A DNA stretch of 64,000 nt from Nannocystis exedens (lineage in GTDB: Bacteria > Myxococcota_A > Polyangia > Nannocystales > Nannocystaceae). Positions 25,693 through 34,925 of the stretch are shown here, one piece after another. Every line of letters starts with the position of its first letter. The stretch's first letter is position 1. The stretch is taken from the NCBI RefSeq assembly GCF_002343915.1, contig NZ_NETK01000002.1, positions 620,001 through 684,000 of the forward strand. Direction: 5' to 3'. Below the pieces are notes generated by a model. It ran no database searches, had not been told where the DNA came from, and was given only the letters and a program-made list of their open reading frames with translations. Both the position numbers and the translations under genes were made by a program.

Positions 25693-26181
25693 GGCCGAAC
25701 GGCGAACGCCGCGGCGGCCGCGACCTCCGCGGTCCGCCCGGCAATCCGATGCGCAGGAGCGTCCCCGCCGCGCAGGCCTTCGGTCTGCCCGGTCGGCGGA
25801 CGCTCGTTGCGTTCGTGGCCGCGAGCTTCCTCGGCGGACGCTCGCTGTCACTCGGGTCGCTCGCTTCCCGGGTCCGCCCGTCGGCGGACATTCGTTGCAT
25901 GGGCGCGAGGCAGGACGGGGTGGTGGGTACGCACGGAGGCTCCCAGGCAGCGTGTCGCTCGCCTGCAACGGCCGGGCGGGCTGATTGAGGAGGAGGCCGG
26001 CAGCTTCAGGGCGCGAATCAGGGCCTGACGACAGGCGGCCGAGATGCGACGGAGCCGCTCGACCGAGGCTCGTGGCGGGGTCCCGGGACCGATTCGTGTC
26101 GCAGCGACGTTCGGCGCTCACGGTCCGGGGTCCGCGTCACAGGTCGCGGACGCGCCGTTGTCGGCGGCGCCGTCGGCGGCC
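25693..26181. other. About 490-bp non-coding stretch with imperfect direct repeats
   Basis: No frame with consistent third-position GC bias is seen. Three imperfect copies of TCGGCGGACGCTCGTTGC occur at 25793-25810, 25831-25848 and 25881-25898. No RNA gene or promoter stands out until the TACACT box at 26182. Confidence 0.5.
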
Positions 26182-26187
26182 TACACT
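26182..26187 (+). promoter_or_regulatory. Putative -10 box (TACACT), leaderless promoter
   Basis: TACACT is followed by seven nt and the GTG at 26195, supporting that start codon over upstream in-frame ATGs. Confidence 0.4.
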
Positions 26188-26194
26188 CGCGGCC

Positions 26195-26707
26195 GTGCGG
26201 CACACCATCGAGCACGTGTTCGACACCTCTCCCGAGCGCCTGTGGGAGGTTTTCTTCTTCGACGAGGACTACGCCCGCGGGCTCTACGAGCGCATGCGGC
26301 TGACGGTGGTGCGGCGCGACCTGCAGCGCGAGGGCGAGGGCCCGAACCTGATCGTGCGGCGCAAGCTGCAATTGGCGGCCGACCGCGAGCTGCCGGGGGC
26401 ACTCAAGCGGCTGTTCCAGGGCACGTCGACCGTCACCGAGATCGGCGAGTTCAACGCCGCGCTGCGCCGCTACAGCGTGACGATCCAGGTGCCGGTGATC
26501 GGCAACCTGGTCGACTACGGCGGCGAGTACACCTGGGACATCTTGCCCAGCGGGCAGCTGCGCCGCGTGTGGAAGGGGCACTGCGACGCGCGGATCCCCC
26601 TGGTCGGCGGCAAGCTCGAGGCGTACCTGCTCGGGGAGATCGAGAAGAGCATGGCCGAGAACTTCGCGTACACCCGGGACTGGCTCAAGGCCCATCCGGC
26701 GAGCTGA
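26195..26707 (+). CDS. DUF2505 / SRPBCC-type protein (170 aa)
   Basis: The sequence has the START/SRPBCC-like pattern of DUF2505: an N-terminal strand and helix (HTIEHVFDTSPERLWEVFF), central beta strands, and a C-terminal helix after IPLVGGKLEAYLLGEIEKSMAENFAYTRDWL. Such proteins bind hydrophobic ligands in a cavity; no ligand or reaction can be assigned. The GTG start is chosen because homologous-looking sequence begins there and a TACACT box lies seven nt upstream. No operon partner is evident; the next gene is convergent. Confidence 0.75.
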   Translation: MRHTIEHVFDTSPERLWEVFFFDEDYARGLYERMRLTVVRRDLQREGEGPNLIVRRKLQLAADRELPGALKRLFQGTSTVTEIGEFNAALRRYSVTIQVPVIGNLVDYGGEYTWDILPSGQLRRVWKGHCDARIPLVGGKLEAYLLGEIEKSMAENFAYTRDWLKAHPAS

Positions 26708-26858
26708 GGCGACGGCTTGCGGGGCGGGCGAGGCGGCCCGCGGGCGAGCGAGCGCGGGCGCCGACGCCGTGGCGGTCCGGACGCAGCGGTCCCGAGACTT
26801 GCGACGGCCGAGGACGTCCTGCGCGAGGACCCCCCGGCCGATGTCGGCGCTGGCGCCG

Positions 26859-28043
26859 TCAGACGGCCGCGAGGGCGTGGTCGAGGTCGGCGATCAGGTC
26901 GTCGACGTGCTCGATGCCGACGCTGATCCGGATGAAGCCGTCGGCGATGCCGAGGCGATCGCGGGTGTCCTTCGGGACAGACGCGTGGGTCATGATCGCG
27001 GGGTGCTCGATCAGGCTCTCGACGCCGCCGAGGCTCTCCGCGAGGGTGAACACGCGCACGGTCTTGAGGAAGCGGCGCGCGGCCTCGAGGTCGCCCTTGA
27101 GGTAGATCGAGATCATGCCGCCGAAGCCGCGCATCTGCTGGCGCGCGAGGCCGTGCTGCGGGTGGCTCTCGAGGCCGGGGTAGATCACGCGCTCGACCTT
27201 GGCGTGGCGCTCGAGGTGGGCCGCGACGGCGGCGGCGTTGGCGGCGTGCCGCTCCATCCGCAGCGCGAGGGTCTTGAGGCCGCGCAGGGTGAGGAAGCAG
27301 TCGTGCGGGCTGGGGACCGCGCCGACGGCGTTCTGCAGGAAGACGAGGCGATCGTAGAGGCCCGAGTCGCGGCAGACGACGGCGCCGCCGACCGTGTCGG
27401 AGTGGCCGCCGATGTACTTGGTGGTGCTGTGGACGACGATGTCGGCGCCGAGCTCGAGCGGGCGCTGGAAGGCCGGGGAGAGGAAGGTGTTGTCGACCGC
27501 GAGCAGCACGCCCTTGGCCCGGCAGATCGCCGCGATCGCGGCGACGTCGCCGAGCTTGAGCATCGGGTTGGTCGGCGTCTCGAGCCAGGCCAGCTTCGTC
27601 TGCGGGGTGATCGCCGCGGCGAAGGTGTTTGGGTCGGTCGGGTCGGCGTAGCTGAAGCGCAGGCCCTGGCGCTGCAGCACCTTGTCGAACAGACGGAAGG
27701 TGCCGCCGTACATGTCGTCGCCGGCGACCACGTGATCGCCGGCGTCGAGCAGCTGCAGGACGGTGTTGGTGGCCGCGAGGCCCGACGCGAAGGCGAGGCC
27801 GTAGTGCCCGCCCTCGAGCGAGGCGATCGCTCGCTCGAGCGCGTAGCGGGTCGGGTTGTGGGTGCGGCTGTACTCGAAGCCGCTGTGCTCGCCGGGGCCG
27901 CGCTGGGCGTACGTCGAGGTCTGGAAGATCGGGGGCATCACCGCGCCGGTGACGGGCTCGGGGTGCTGGCCGCCGTGGATGGCCAGGGTCTCGAAGCGGG
28001 CGCCGGCGGGTACGTGATCGGAGGCGGGGTCGTAGACAGCCAT
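26859..28043 (-). CDS. Cystathionine gamma-lyase / gamma-synthase family PLP enzyme
   Basis: Fold-type I Cys/Met-metabolism enzyme. The PLP lysine is K209 (HSTTKYIGGHSD), with FASGLAATN near 85-93 and VDNTFLSP near 183-190. The length of 394 aa is typical. It lies 18 bp after the cystathionine beta-synthase gene on the same strand. This makes reverse transsulfuration (homocysteine to cystathionine to cysteine) the best reading and favours gamma-lyase over gamma-synthase. A hairpin-motif copy (26963-26982, GTGTCC-TTCG-GGACAGAC) lies near the C-terminus. Confidence 0.9.
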   Translation of the reverse strand: MAVYDPASDHVPAGARFETLAIHGGQHPEPVTGAVMPPIFQTSTYAQRGPGEHSGFEYSRTHNPTRYALERAIASLEGGHYGLAFASGLAATNTVLQLLDAGDHVVAGDDMYGGTFRLFDKVLQRQGLRFSYADPTDPNTFAAAITPQTKLAWLETPTNPMLKLGDVAAIAAICRAKGVLLAVDNTFLSPAFQRPLELGADIVVHSTTKYIGGHSDTVGGAVVCRDSGLYDRLVFLQNAVGAVPSPHDCFLTLRGLKTLALRMERHAANAAAVAAHLERHAKVERVIYPGLESHPQHGLARQQMRGFGGMISIYLKGDLEAARRFLKTVRVFTLAESLGGVESLIEHPAIMTHASVPKDTRDRLGIADGFIRISVGIEHVDDLIADLDHALAAV

Positions 28044-28061
28044 GCGGACGGTTCCCTTGGG

Positions 28062-29468
28062 CTACTGCTGCGAGGCGAGGTAGTCGATGAGGTCGATCTT
28101 GGTGAGGAGGCCGAGCAGGCGGTCGCCCTCGGTGACCAGCACGACCTTGGCGTCGTTGAAGATGCTGCGCAGCAGCTGGATCCGGGTGTGCGGGGTGACG
28201 GTGGCGTAGTCGCTGTTGACGAGGTCGGCCAGCGGCTCGTCGAGCCGGCCCTCGCTGCGGACGAGGAAGTTGAGCAGGTCGATCTCGCTGACGATGCCGC
28301 AGTGGCGGCCGTGCTCGTCGAGGATCGGCAGCTGGCTGATGCTGTTCTCCTTGAGCGTCTGGATCGCCACGCGCACCGAGGTGTCGCGGGTGGCGGTGAT
28401 CGTCCGCCCGGGCTTGCGCTTGAGGATGTGGGCGACGTAGCCGCTGGCCTCGTCCTCGTCGAGGAAGCCGTTCTGGCGCATCCAGTCGTCGTTGAAGATC
28501 TTGCTGAGGTACTTGGTGCTGCTGTCCGGCAGCAGGACGAGGAGGCGCTTGGGCTGCTTGAGCGTGCGCGCGTACTTGATCGCGCCCAGGACCGCGGCGC
28601 CGCCCGAGCCGCCGACCGAGATGCCCTCGCGACGCACGAGCTCGCGCGTCATGATGAAGCACTCCTTGTCGTCGACCTGGACGATCTCGTCGAGGATGTT
28701 GAGGTTCATCGTCGACGGCAGGAAGTCCTCGCCGATGCCCTCGACGTAGTAGCTGAAGGGCTTGGTGAGCCGGCCGGTCTTGACGTACTCGTAGTAGAGC
28801 GAGCCGACCGGGTCGACGCCGACGATCTTGACCGCCGGGTTCTTCTCCTTGAAGTAGCGGCCGCAGCCCGACAGGGTGCCGCCGGTGCCCATGCCCGAGA
28901 CGAACACGTCGAACTCGCCGCCGGTCTGCTCCCACAGCTCGGGCGCGGTGCTGAGGTAGTGCGCCTCGGGGTTGGCGGGGTTGTGGTACTGGTTGGCGTA
29001 GAAGGCGCCCGGGGTCTCCTCGACGATCCGCCGCGAGACCGAGTAGTAGCTGCGCGGATCGGAGGGGTCGACCGCCGTCGGGCACAGCACGACCTTGGCG
29101 CCGTACGACTTGAGGTTGTCGATCTTCTCGCGCGACATCTTGTCGGGCATGACGAAGATGCACTTGTAGCCGCGCGTGGCCGCGACCATCGCCAGGCCGG
29201 CGCCGGTGTTGCCGCTGGTGGCCTCGACGATGGTGCCGCCAGGCTGCAGCATGCCGCGGGTCTCGGCGTCGCGGATGATGTTGAGCGCCACGCGGTCCTT
29301 CATCGAACCTGCCGGGTTCAACATCTCGAGCTTGACGTAGACCTCGGACGTGAGGCCCTCGGTGACGTGGTTGAGACGGACGATCGGGGTGTTGCCGATC
29401 GCGGCGGTGACGTCGGCCCGGGCGCCCTTCATCAGCGCCCGCTCGGACCGGGACGAATTGTTGCTCAT
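28062..29468 (-). CDS. cbs: Cystathionine beta-synthase with C-terminal CBS-domain pair
   Basis: Condenses homocysteine with serine (or O-acetylserine) to give cystathionine. The PLP fold-type II core has K57 in AGSMKDRVA and the phosphate loop SGNTGAG at 85-91, with GTGGTLSG near 195-202. Residues about 340-465 form two CBS motifs (regulatory Bateman module), as in eukaryotic CBS, but there is no heme-binding N-terminal extension. It is upstream gene of a two-gene unit with the gamma-lyase. Confidence 0.92.
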   Translation of the reverse strand: MSNNSSRSERALMKGARADVTAAIGNTPIVRLNHVTEGLTSEVYVKLEMLNPAGSMKDRVALNIIRDAETRGMLQPGGTIVEATSGNTGAGLAMVAATRGYKCIFVMPDKMSREKIDNLKSYGAKVVLCPTAVDPSDPRSYYSVSRRIVEETPGAFYANQYHNPANPEAHYLSTAPELWEQTGGEFDVFVSGMGTGGTLSGCGRYFKEKNPAVKIVGVDPVGSLYYEYVKTGRLTKPFSYYVEGIGEDFLPSTMNLNILDEIVQVDDKECFIMTRELVRREGISVGGSGGAAVLGAIKYARTLKQPKRLLVLLPDSSTKYLSKIFNDDWMRQNGFLDEDEASGYVAHILKRKPGRTITATRDTSVRVAIQTLKENSISQLPILDEHGRHCGIVSEIDLLNFLVRSEGRLDEPLADLVNSDYATVTPHTRIQLLRSIFNDAKVVLVTEGDRLLGLLTKIDLIDYLASQQ

Positions 29469-29561
29469 GAACCCTCCGCGGCGTCGTCGCGCGCGCGCGA
29501 CGAAGATACGGGGGTTTGCGTCAGGTGGCGAGCGCAGGCGCGAGGATGCGCGTGGCCTTGC

Positions 29562-30239
29562 TCACGGTGACGCGGCGGCGCGCTCTTTCCTCCGCTTGCC
29601 GACCTCGAAATACCACCCGAGGCTGAAGGTGACGATCGGGTACCAGCGCTTGAGGTCGAGGTTGAGGTGGATGAGGTGCGTCCTCATGCCGCCGACGCGC
29701 AGGCCGAAGTTGAGCGCGCCGCGGTCGAGCCGGCTGGTCAGCGAGAGCTCGAGCTGCACCGCATGGTTGCCCCACAGCGCCGGCTGAGCCAGTCCCTGGT
29801 GACCGTCGTCCTGGTTGGCCACGGTCGGGAACGGAAAGATGAAGCTCCAGCCGGCGGCGGCGCCGAACAGCTTGCCCTGATAGCCGGCGAACAGGCTCGG
29901 CTGCAGGACCGCCGGCATCGCGTTGCGCGAGTTGCCGACGTTGTAGCCGATGCCGATGCTCGGCCGGAACATGCCATACCTGGCGAACTGCAGCTGATAG
30001 GCGAAGTCGAGGAGCAGCGGCGCGAAGTGGAAGCGCTGGCACCGCTTGGGGCTGTCGTCGCACGCCTGGCTGGCGCGCACCCAGTCGGCGACGATGGCGA
30101 TCCGCAGGCGATGCCGCGCAGGCAGCTGCCGCTGGCGCGGATCGGTGAGACCCTCGTTGCCGATGCTGCGCGCGGGAGCGGCGGCCGCGGCGGTCGGCAG
30201 CGCGAGCGCGAGCGCGACCAGGACGGAAAGACAGCGCAC
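29562..30239 (-). CDS. Exported hypothetical protein, possible outer-membrane barrel (225 aa)
   Basis: A signal peptide (residues 1-20, ALPTAAAAA) is followed by about 200 residues of alternating aromatic/hydrophobic beta-type segments (YQLQFARYGMFRPSIGIGYNVG, FSLGWYFEVGKRR). No family recognised. GTG at 30239 is chosen because it directly precedes the signal peptide; TTG at 30254 is an alternative that adds five residues. It stands alone between the CBS gene and a 320-bp gap. Confidence 0.65.
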   Translation of the reverse strand: MRCLSVLVALALALPTAAAAAPARSIGNEGLTDPRQRQLPARHRLRIAIVADWVRASQACDDSPKRCQRFHFAPLLLDFAYQLQFARYGMFRPSIGIGYNVGNSRNAMPAVLQPSLFAGYQGKLFGAAAGWSFIFPFPTVANQDDGHQGLAQPALWGNHAVQLELSLTSRLDRGALNFGLRVGGMRTHLIHLNLDLKRWYPIVTFSLGWYFEVGKRRKERAAASP

Positions 30240-30559
30240 GGCCGTCAGGATCAACCGAGCGCGCCGAGGTGTAAAGTCTCCGGCCGATCGCGGTCCGTGC
30301 CGGCCGCCGCCCAGGCGCAAGACGCTGCGCACGGGCGGTCCGCCACGCGCGCGGACGGATCGCCGGGCTGGCGGCCACTCGCGGCGGGCCGGCGATGCGG
30401 GGTGCTCGCGGCGAACCCTGGAGCCGCGGAGGTCGAACGCCGACCCGGACGACACGTCGGGCTCGGCGAGCGAGTCTCGCTCGTGACACGCGCGTCGGGT
30501 CGCTGCTGCCGCGCCCGGGGCCCGCTGCCTCGCTCGTCACGCCCCGATCGCGCGGCGGA
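30240..30559. other. 320-bp gap without a supported gene
   Basis: Frames through this stretch are Arg/Pro-rich shadows with no start signals or recognisable domain. It holds the upstream region of the exported protein gene at 29562 and the 3' flank of the FAD oxidoreductase gene. A TTTACACC sequence on the minus strand near 30270 may be part of a promoter. Confidence 0.4.
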
Positions 30560-32695
30560 TCAGTCCGAGTCGATGCAGTCGCGCTCGCCGTGAATCACGA
30601 TCGCGTCGCCGCTCACCGCGCGCGCGGCCTGGAGCCCGGCCATGACGGCCCCCTCGGCGCAGGCGAGGTCGAGGCCACCCCCGACCCAGTCACCGGCCAG
30701 CCAGAGGTTGCGAAAGCCGCTGTCGCCGGCGGCGAGGCGGTGCCGCGGATCGCCGGGCAGGGTGACGATCTGGCGATCGCTGGCGTTCTGGGTGGCCCAG
30801 CAGTGCTGGGCGGCCAGGCGGTGCTCGGCGGCGCGGCCCTGCGGGTCGAGCAGCAGCTCCCAGTTGAACTCGTCGGCGCCGGCGAGCGAGGCCTCGGGCC
30901 ACAAGGCGCGCGGATGGCTCTTGAGCCAGGTCTCGGCGATGTCGCGCACGGGCTCGCGGCTGCCGTCGGCGGACCGGTCGGGGCGCGGACCGCTGAGCGA
31001 GGCGATGGCGCCCGGCCAGTGTTCGCGCGGCCAACCCTCGTAGGCGGCGGCGGTCGAGAGGTTGACCCACCGCGGCAATTCGGTGCGCACGATCCCGCCG
31101 GCGCCGGCCTGCGCCGGGCCGCCGAGCAGCTGGGCCCAGGTCGGCGAGAGCCACAGCTGCGCGCCCATGGCGGCGATCGAGTGGGTGTGCTCGAGCAGGG
31201 CCTCCCAGCGCGGGTCGCGGGCGGCGAGCTCGCGCGCGGCCCCGGCGAGCGCGGGCGGCGGGATGCCGAGGATGATGTCGTCGAAGTCGACGCCGGCGCG
31301 CAGGACGACCTCCTCGACCTCGGGCGACTCGTTGGCCTCGAAGTCGATGGCCTGGATCACGGGATCGTCGCCGAGGACGATCTGCGAGTAGAGCGGTCGG
31401 CTCGGCCAGCACGGCAGGCCCTTGACCTTGATCAGCGGCTCGTACTCCTCGACGCCGGGGGCGAGCTCGATCTGGCGGCCGACGACGGCGGCCGAGACGG
31501 CCGGCTGCTTCGGGTCCGGGCAGAGGTGCTTGAGCTTGTGGAAGAAGCGGAAGTGGACGCCGCGGTCGCGCAGGAGGCGGTAGAGCGGGGCGAACAGGAC
31601 CTCGCCGAGGCCGGCGGCGGGAATGTAATAGAGGGCGCCGGAGAAGGCGAGGTAGCGGCGCAGCGCGGCCCGCAAGAGCGCGCCGGCGGCCGCCGCGGGG
31701 CGCTCGGCGTCGCCTGACTCATAGGACATGTGGTCGGCGTAGAGGGCGACCAGCACGGTGCTGGCGAGCGCCTCCTCGGAGGCGCCGTGGCGGCGCAGCC
31801 AGGCGCGCAGGTCCTGGTCGTCGATGGCGGAGAAGCCGGCGCGATCGAGGCCGTCGTGGAGGATCCCGCGCACGGTGGCGAGCGCGAGGTCGACCATGGT
31901 GGTGAACTGCGGGTGGGTCTGGCGCGCGCCGAGGCCGACGAGACTGCGCAGGCTGTGCTCGCCGCAGTGGGTGAGCGGCTGGGCCCAGGCGCGCCGCTGT
32001 CGCGAGGTCTTCGGGGCGTCCTCGCCGTGGACGGCCGCGGCGGCGCGGCGGAGCAGATCGTCGTAATCGGGGCGCTGCGGATCGAAGCCGTCGTAGGCGC
32101 GCACGCCCTGGCCCCCGGCGCGGCGCATCAGGGCCGGCCACAACGAGCGCGAGGCGTCGGGCCAGCGCGGGACGATCGCCGACCAGGTCGCGTACTGCGG
32201 GTGCAGGCGCGGGATGCAATCGATCGCCCAGAGCAGCAAGGTCTGGGCGAAGTGCCACACGCTCGGCTGCGCGGCGCCGTCGCCGGGCAGGCTGTCGCCG
32301 CGCGGCAAGCTCATCTTCCACGGCGGGGTGCGGTCCGTTCGGTCACCTGTCCCGAGGAGCAGATGGTCGCACGGCTTGAAGGCCTCCTTGAAGGTGGCGA
32401 GCGGGGCGCCGGGGGCCCGCCGGGTCTCGGCGTAGACGCGCCGCGCGAGCGCGAAGGCGTTGTCGTACCAGCCGTACCAGACGTGGTGCCCGAGCGCCTC
32501 GTTGCGGGCGTGGGCGCGCAGGTTGCGGCCGCTGCGGGCCTTGCCGCCGAGGCGCCAGCCGATCTGGTAGACGGTGATGTCGAAGCGCTCGCGCCAGCCG
32601 GGCAGCTCCGTGAGCGCGAACACGGCGCTGAGCGAGCCGAGCCCGCCGCCGAACACGGCGAGCTTGCGGGGTCGAGTCGGAGGACCGGCAGACAT
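30560..32695 (-). CDS. FAD-dependent oxidoreductase, amine oxidase/desaturase-like (711 aa)
   Basis: The N-terminal dinucleotide-binding motif (AVFGGGLGSLSAVFAL, about residues 13-28) is followed by the ITVYQIGWRLGGKARSGR segment that binds the ribose of FAD. The C-terminal block LWLAGDWVGGGLDLACAEGAVMAGLQAA is the second FAD contact of phytoene-desaturase/amine-oxidase proteins. At 711 aa it is longer than typical desaturases; the extra part is mostly helical (about 150-330). Substrate unknown. Motif copies lie at 31721-31738 (weak) and 32345-32363. Confidence 0.85.
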   Translation of the reverse strand: MSAGPPTRPRKLAVFGGGLGSLSAVFALTELPGWRERFDITVYQIGWRLGGKARSGRNLRAHARNEALGHHVWYGWYDNAFALARRVYAETRRAPGAPLATFKEAFKPCDHLLLGTGDRTDRTPPWKMSLPRGDSLPGDGAAQPSVWHFAQTLLLWAIDCIPRLHPQYATWSAIVPRWPDASRSLWPALMRRAGGQGVRAYDGFDPQRPDYDDLLRRAAAAVHGEDAPKTSRQRRAWAQPLTHCGEHSLRSLVGLGARQTHPQFTTMVDLALATVRGILHDGLDRAGFSAIDDQDLRAWLRRHGASEEALASTVLVALYADHMSYESGDAERPAAAAGALLRAALRRYLAFSGALYYIPAAGLGEVLFAPLYRLLRDRGVHFRFFHKLKHLCPDPKQPAVSAAVVGRQIELAPGVEEYEPLIKVKGLPCWPSRPLYSQIVLGDDPVIQAIDFEANESPEVEEVVLRAGVDFDDIILGIPPPALAGAARELAARDPRWEALLEHTHSIAAMGAQLWLSPTWAQLLGGPAQAGAGGIVRTELPRWVNLSTAAAYEGWPREHWPGAIASLSGPRPDRSADGSREPVRDIAETWLKSHPRALWPEASLAGADEFNWELLLDPQGRAAEHRLAAQHCWATQNASDRQIVTLPGDPRHRLAAGDSGFRNLWLAGDWVGGGLDLACAEGAVMAGLQAARAVSGDAIVIHGERDCIDSD

Positions 32696-32752
32696 GTGGC
32701 AGAGGTCGGCGATGGTAGCTCGGTTGCGCCCGGACCGGTCCTCCTCGGATGT

Positions 32753-33124
32753 TCAGCCCCCCCCCGTCCGATGGGTCATGTCGATGAAGTTGTGGATGAA
32801 GCCGCAGGTGGAGCAGGCGAGCGAGTGGACCGGCGCGGAGTGGGTGAAGCCGCCGCTCGGCGAGGTGAACCGCAGGGTGCTCATGTGCAGCGGCAACGGA
32901 GCGCGCGTGTCGTGGCCGGCGAAGATGGCGACCGGAAGCAGCGTGACGCCGCCGCACATGACGCAGGTCTTGTGCGCGCCGGAGCGGCGGCGCTCGCGGG
33001 TGTCGTCGGCGACCCCGCGGGCGCGCGCGTCGGCCTCGGCGAGCTCGCGCCGCAGCCGCTCGTTCTCCTGCTCGAGCGCGGCGAGCTGCAAGATCATCGC
33101 CTCACGATCGTCGCGGTAGGCCAC
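32753..33124 (-). CDS. Small coiled-coil protein with zinc-ribbon-like Cys pairs (123 aa)
   Basis: The N-terminal third is a coiled coil (AALEQENERLRRELAEADAR). The rest contains CVMCGG (about residues 54-59) and CSTCGF (about 103-108), a CxxC...CxxC arrangement typical of a zinc ribbon. No family recognised. The GTG start at 33124 has a TAAAGT box nine nt upstream. It is divergent from the SpoU methyltransferase gene, which also begins with a zinc ribbon. Confidence 0.65.
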   Translation of the reverse strand: MAYRDDREAMILQLAALEQENERLRRELAEADARARGVADDTRERRRSGAHKTCVMCGGVTLLPVAIFAGHDTRAPLPLHMSTLRFTSPSGGFTHSAPVHSLACSTCGFIHNFIDMTHRTGGG

Positions 33125-33133
33125 GCTGACGAC

Positions 33134-33139
33134 ACTTTA
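33134..33139 (-). promoter_or_regulatory. Putative -10 box (TAAAGT)
   Basis: Minus-strand TAAAGT lies nine nt before the GTG at 33124, with no Shine-Dalgarno sequence. The dehydrogenase gene starting at 47032 has the same box. Confidence 0.35.
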
Positions 33140-33161
33140 GCAGGTCGCCGGCCGACGCTGC

Positions 33162-33167
33162 TACCCT
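33162..33167 (+). promoter_or_regulatory. Putative -10 box (TACCCT) for the SpoU methyltransferase gene
   Basis: TACCCT is eight nt before the GTG at 33176; no Shine-Dalgarno sequence is present. It supports the GTG as start. Confidence 0.4.
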
Positions 33168-33175
33168 CGCGCCCG

Positions 33176-33817
33176 GTGACCCGCTTCATCGCCCGTCAAT
33201 GCGAGCGCGCGAGCTGCCGCCTCCGCTTCCCGGTGGCCGAGGGCAGCCCGCTCGGCGAGTCGTGTCCGCACTGCGGCGGACCGACGGCCGTCGACCCCGA
33301 ACCCTACGAGACCCACGAGGCGCGCACGCCGGCGCAGGCGAGCGGGCCGCAGGTGGCCGCGCTGCTCGACAACGTCCGCAGCCTGAAGAACGTCGGCTCG
33401 ATGTTCCGCACCGCCGACGGGGCCGGGGTCCTGCACATGCACCTGGCCGGGTTCACGCCGACGCCCGATCACCCGGCGATGGCGAAGACGGCCCTCGGCG
33501 CGGAGAAGACGGTGCCGTGGACGCTGCACCGCGACGGCGCGGCGGCGGCCGCCTGGCTGTGCGACGCCGGCTATCGCCTGTGGGCGCTCGAGGGCGGACC
33601 GCGGGCGACGCCGTGGTTCTCGGCGCTGCGCGAGCGCGCCGGCTCGCCGATCGTGCTGGTGGTCGGGCACGAGGTGTCGGGCGTCGACCCGCGGATCCTT
33701 GCCCGCTGCGAGCGCGTGCTGGCGCTGCCGATGCTCGGGATCAAGGGGTCGCTCAACGTGAGCGTGGCGTTCGGCGTGGCGCTCTACAGCCTGCGCTTTG
33801 GGACAGGGTCCGACTGA
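33176..33817 (+). CDS. SpoU/TrmH-family RNA 2'-O-methyltransferase with N-terminal zinc ribbon
   Basis: Transfers a methyl group from SAM to a ribose 2'-OH in tRNA or rRNA. An N-terminal zinc ribbon (C9, C14, and CPHC near 28-31) precedes the SPOUT domain. Motif 1 is NVRSLKNVGSMFRTADGAG, motif 2 is IVLVVGHEVSGVDPRIL, and motif 3 is LPMLGIKGSLNVSVAFGVALY. At 213 aa it is a compact family member. The zinc ribbon may help bind RNA; the target base is unknown. The GTG start is supported by the zinc ribbon and by a TACCCT box eight nt upstream. Confidence 0.85.
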   Translation: MTRFIARQCERASCRLRFPVAEGSPLGESCPHCGGPTAVDPEPYETHEARTPAQASGPQVAALLDNVRSLKNVGSMFRTADGAGVLHMHLAGFTPTPDHPAMAKTALGAEKTVPWTLHRDGAAAAAWLCDAGYRLWALEGGPRATPWFSALRERAGSPIVLVVGHEVSGVDPRILARCERVLALPMLGIKGSLNVSVAFGVALYSLRFGTGSD

Positions 33818-34139
33818 TGCCCGCGCGGCGCTAGACTGTGCGCCAGCGCAACCTGCCGCGCGCAAGCGGTGCGGCGAACCGGCGTGGCCGCGACGCGGTG
33901 CTGCCGCCGCAGGCTGTGCGATCGAACAGGTGCGATCGGCCATACGCTTGGATCGCCGCGCACGTGGGCTGGAAGGCCGTGCCGCCAGATACGCGGAATT
34001 TCATGGCCGGCGGGCTTTTCGCTGCGTGTGCGGATCCGCCACATCGAAGTTGCGACCCGTGCGTGACATATCGCGGACGAGGCGCCGGGGCTGGAGTTGT
34101 GTTACCGTGCCGGCCTCTCAGAGGAGAACCCGAAACGTG
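33818..34139. other. 322-bp gap: upstream region of the first paralogous lipoprotein
   Basis: No coding frame with the local codon bias is present. Near the right end are a TACCGT box (34103-34108) and a Shine-Dalgarno sequence GAGGAG (34121-34126) for the gene at 34140. The rest shows nothing I can name. Confidence 0.4.
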
Positions 34140-34898
34140 ATGCTGCTTCGAACTCTGGCTGTTCCTGTCCTGGTGCTCGGTCTGGCGGTGGCTGGCTGTG
34201 GCAAGAAGACCCCCGACGGCACGACTCCACCGGGCGAGACCGGCGCCGGCGGTGCATCCGCCGGAGGTGGTGAGTCCGGCGGTGGTGAAGCGGGTGGTGA
34301 GTCCGGCGGTGAGGCGGGCGGCGGTGATGCGGGCGCCGCGGCCGGCGAGCCCGATCCGTCGCAGAAGGTGTGCGACGCCGAGGTGGGCGACACGCCGAAG
34401 GCCGTGTTCGCCGACAACGTCATCCTGCGCCTGCCGAAGGGCATGGACCTGGTCGAGGAGAACCCGTTCTTCGCCCGCATCGCCACCAAGGAGACCGTCT
34501 CCACGTGCGACGGCGTGATCAGCTTCGGCGCGCTCGGCTACTTCCAGACCGACGCGAGCAAGAACGTCAAGCAGATCCGCGACGAGACGATTCAGGCCGC
34601 GCGCGGCGTGCCGCCGAGCGAGGTGACCTGGTCCGACGAGACCGAGAAGGGCCGCGACTACTCCGGCTCGTACTCGATCCCCGAGGACTCGAAGGGCAAC
34701 CCGCCGATCAAGGGCTGGTTCGTGCTCAAGGAGAAGGCCGGCTACACGTTCTGGTACGCGCTCGAGACGCACCCGAACGCCTGGAACGCGCTGGCCAAGA
34801 CCTTCCAGGAGTCGGGCAACCGCCTCCGCATCGGGCCGAACATCGCTCCTGCGCCGGCCCCGACGCCCGCGCCGACGGGCAAGAAGAAGGGCAAGTGA
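34140..34898 (+). CDS. Lipoprotein with Gly/Glu-rich linker, paralogue A (252 aa)
   Basis: A lipobox (AVAGC, Cys about 19) is followed by a Gly/Ser/Glu-rich linker of about 45 residues. The globular domain starts at CDAEVGDTPKAVF and includes VILRLPKGMDLVEENPFFAR, two Cys (VCDAE, TCDGV) and a C-terminal Pro/Ala/Lys tail. The domain aligns by eye with the gene at 35543 (DTPTALFG..., MPKGVELAEQNPFYAQ), so the two are tandem paralogues. No known family. GTG at 34137 is an alternative start. A strong intrinsic terminator follows at 34926-34962. Confidence 0.8.
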   Translation: MLLRTLAVPVLVLGLAVAGCGKKTPDGTTPPGETGAGGASAGGGESGGGEAGGESGGEAGGGDAGAAAGEPDPSQKVCDAEVGDTPKAVFADNVILRLPKGMDLVEENPFFARIATKETVSTCDGVISFGALGYFQTDASKNVKQIRDETIQAARGVPPSEVTWSDETEKGRDYSGSYSIPEDSKGNPPIKGWFVLKEKAGYTFWYALETHPNAWNALAKTFQESGNRLRIGPNIAPAPAPTPAPTGKKKGK

Positions 34899-34925
34899 GC
34901 TGATCGCGTCGCAAGGCGCGTCACG

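Noticed and set aside
25793-25898. Three copies of a TCGGCGGACGCTCG-type sequence as a possible CRISPR or operator array
   Set aside because: Copies are imperfect, 38 and 50 bp apart, with no spacer regularity and no cas genes.
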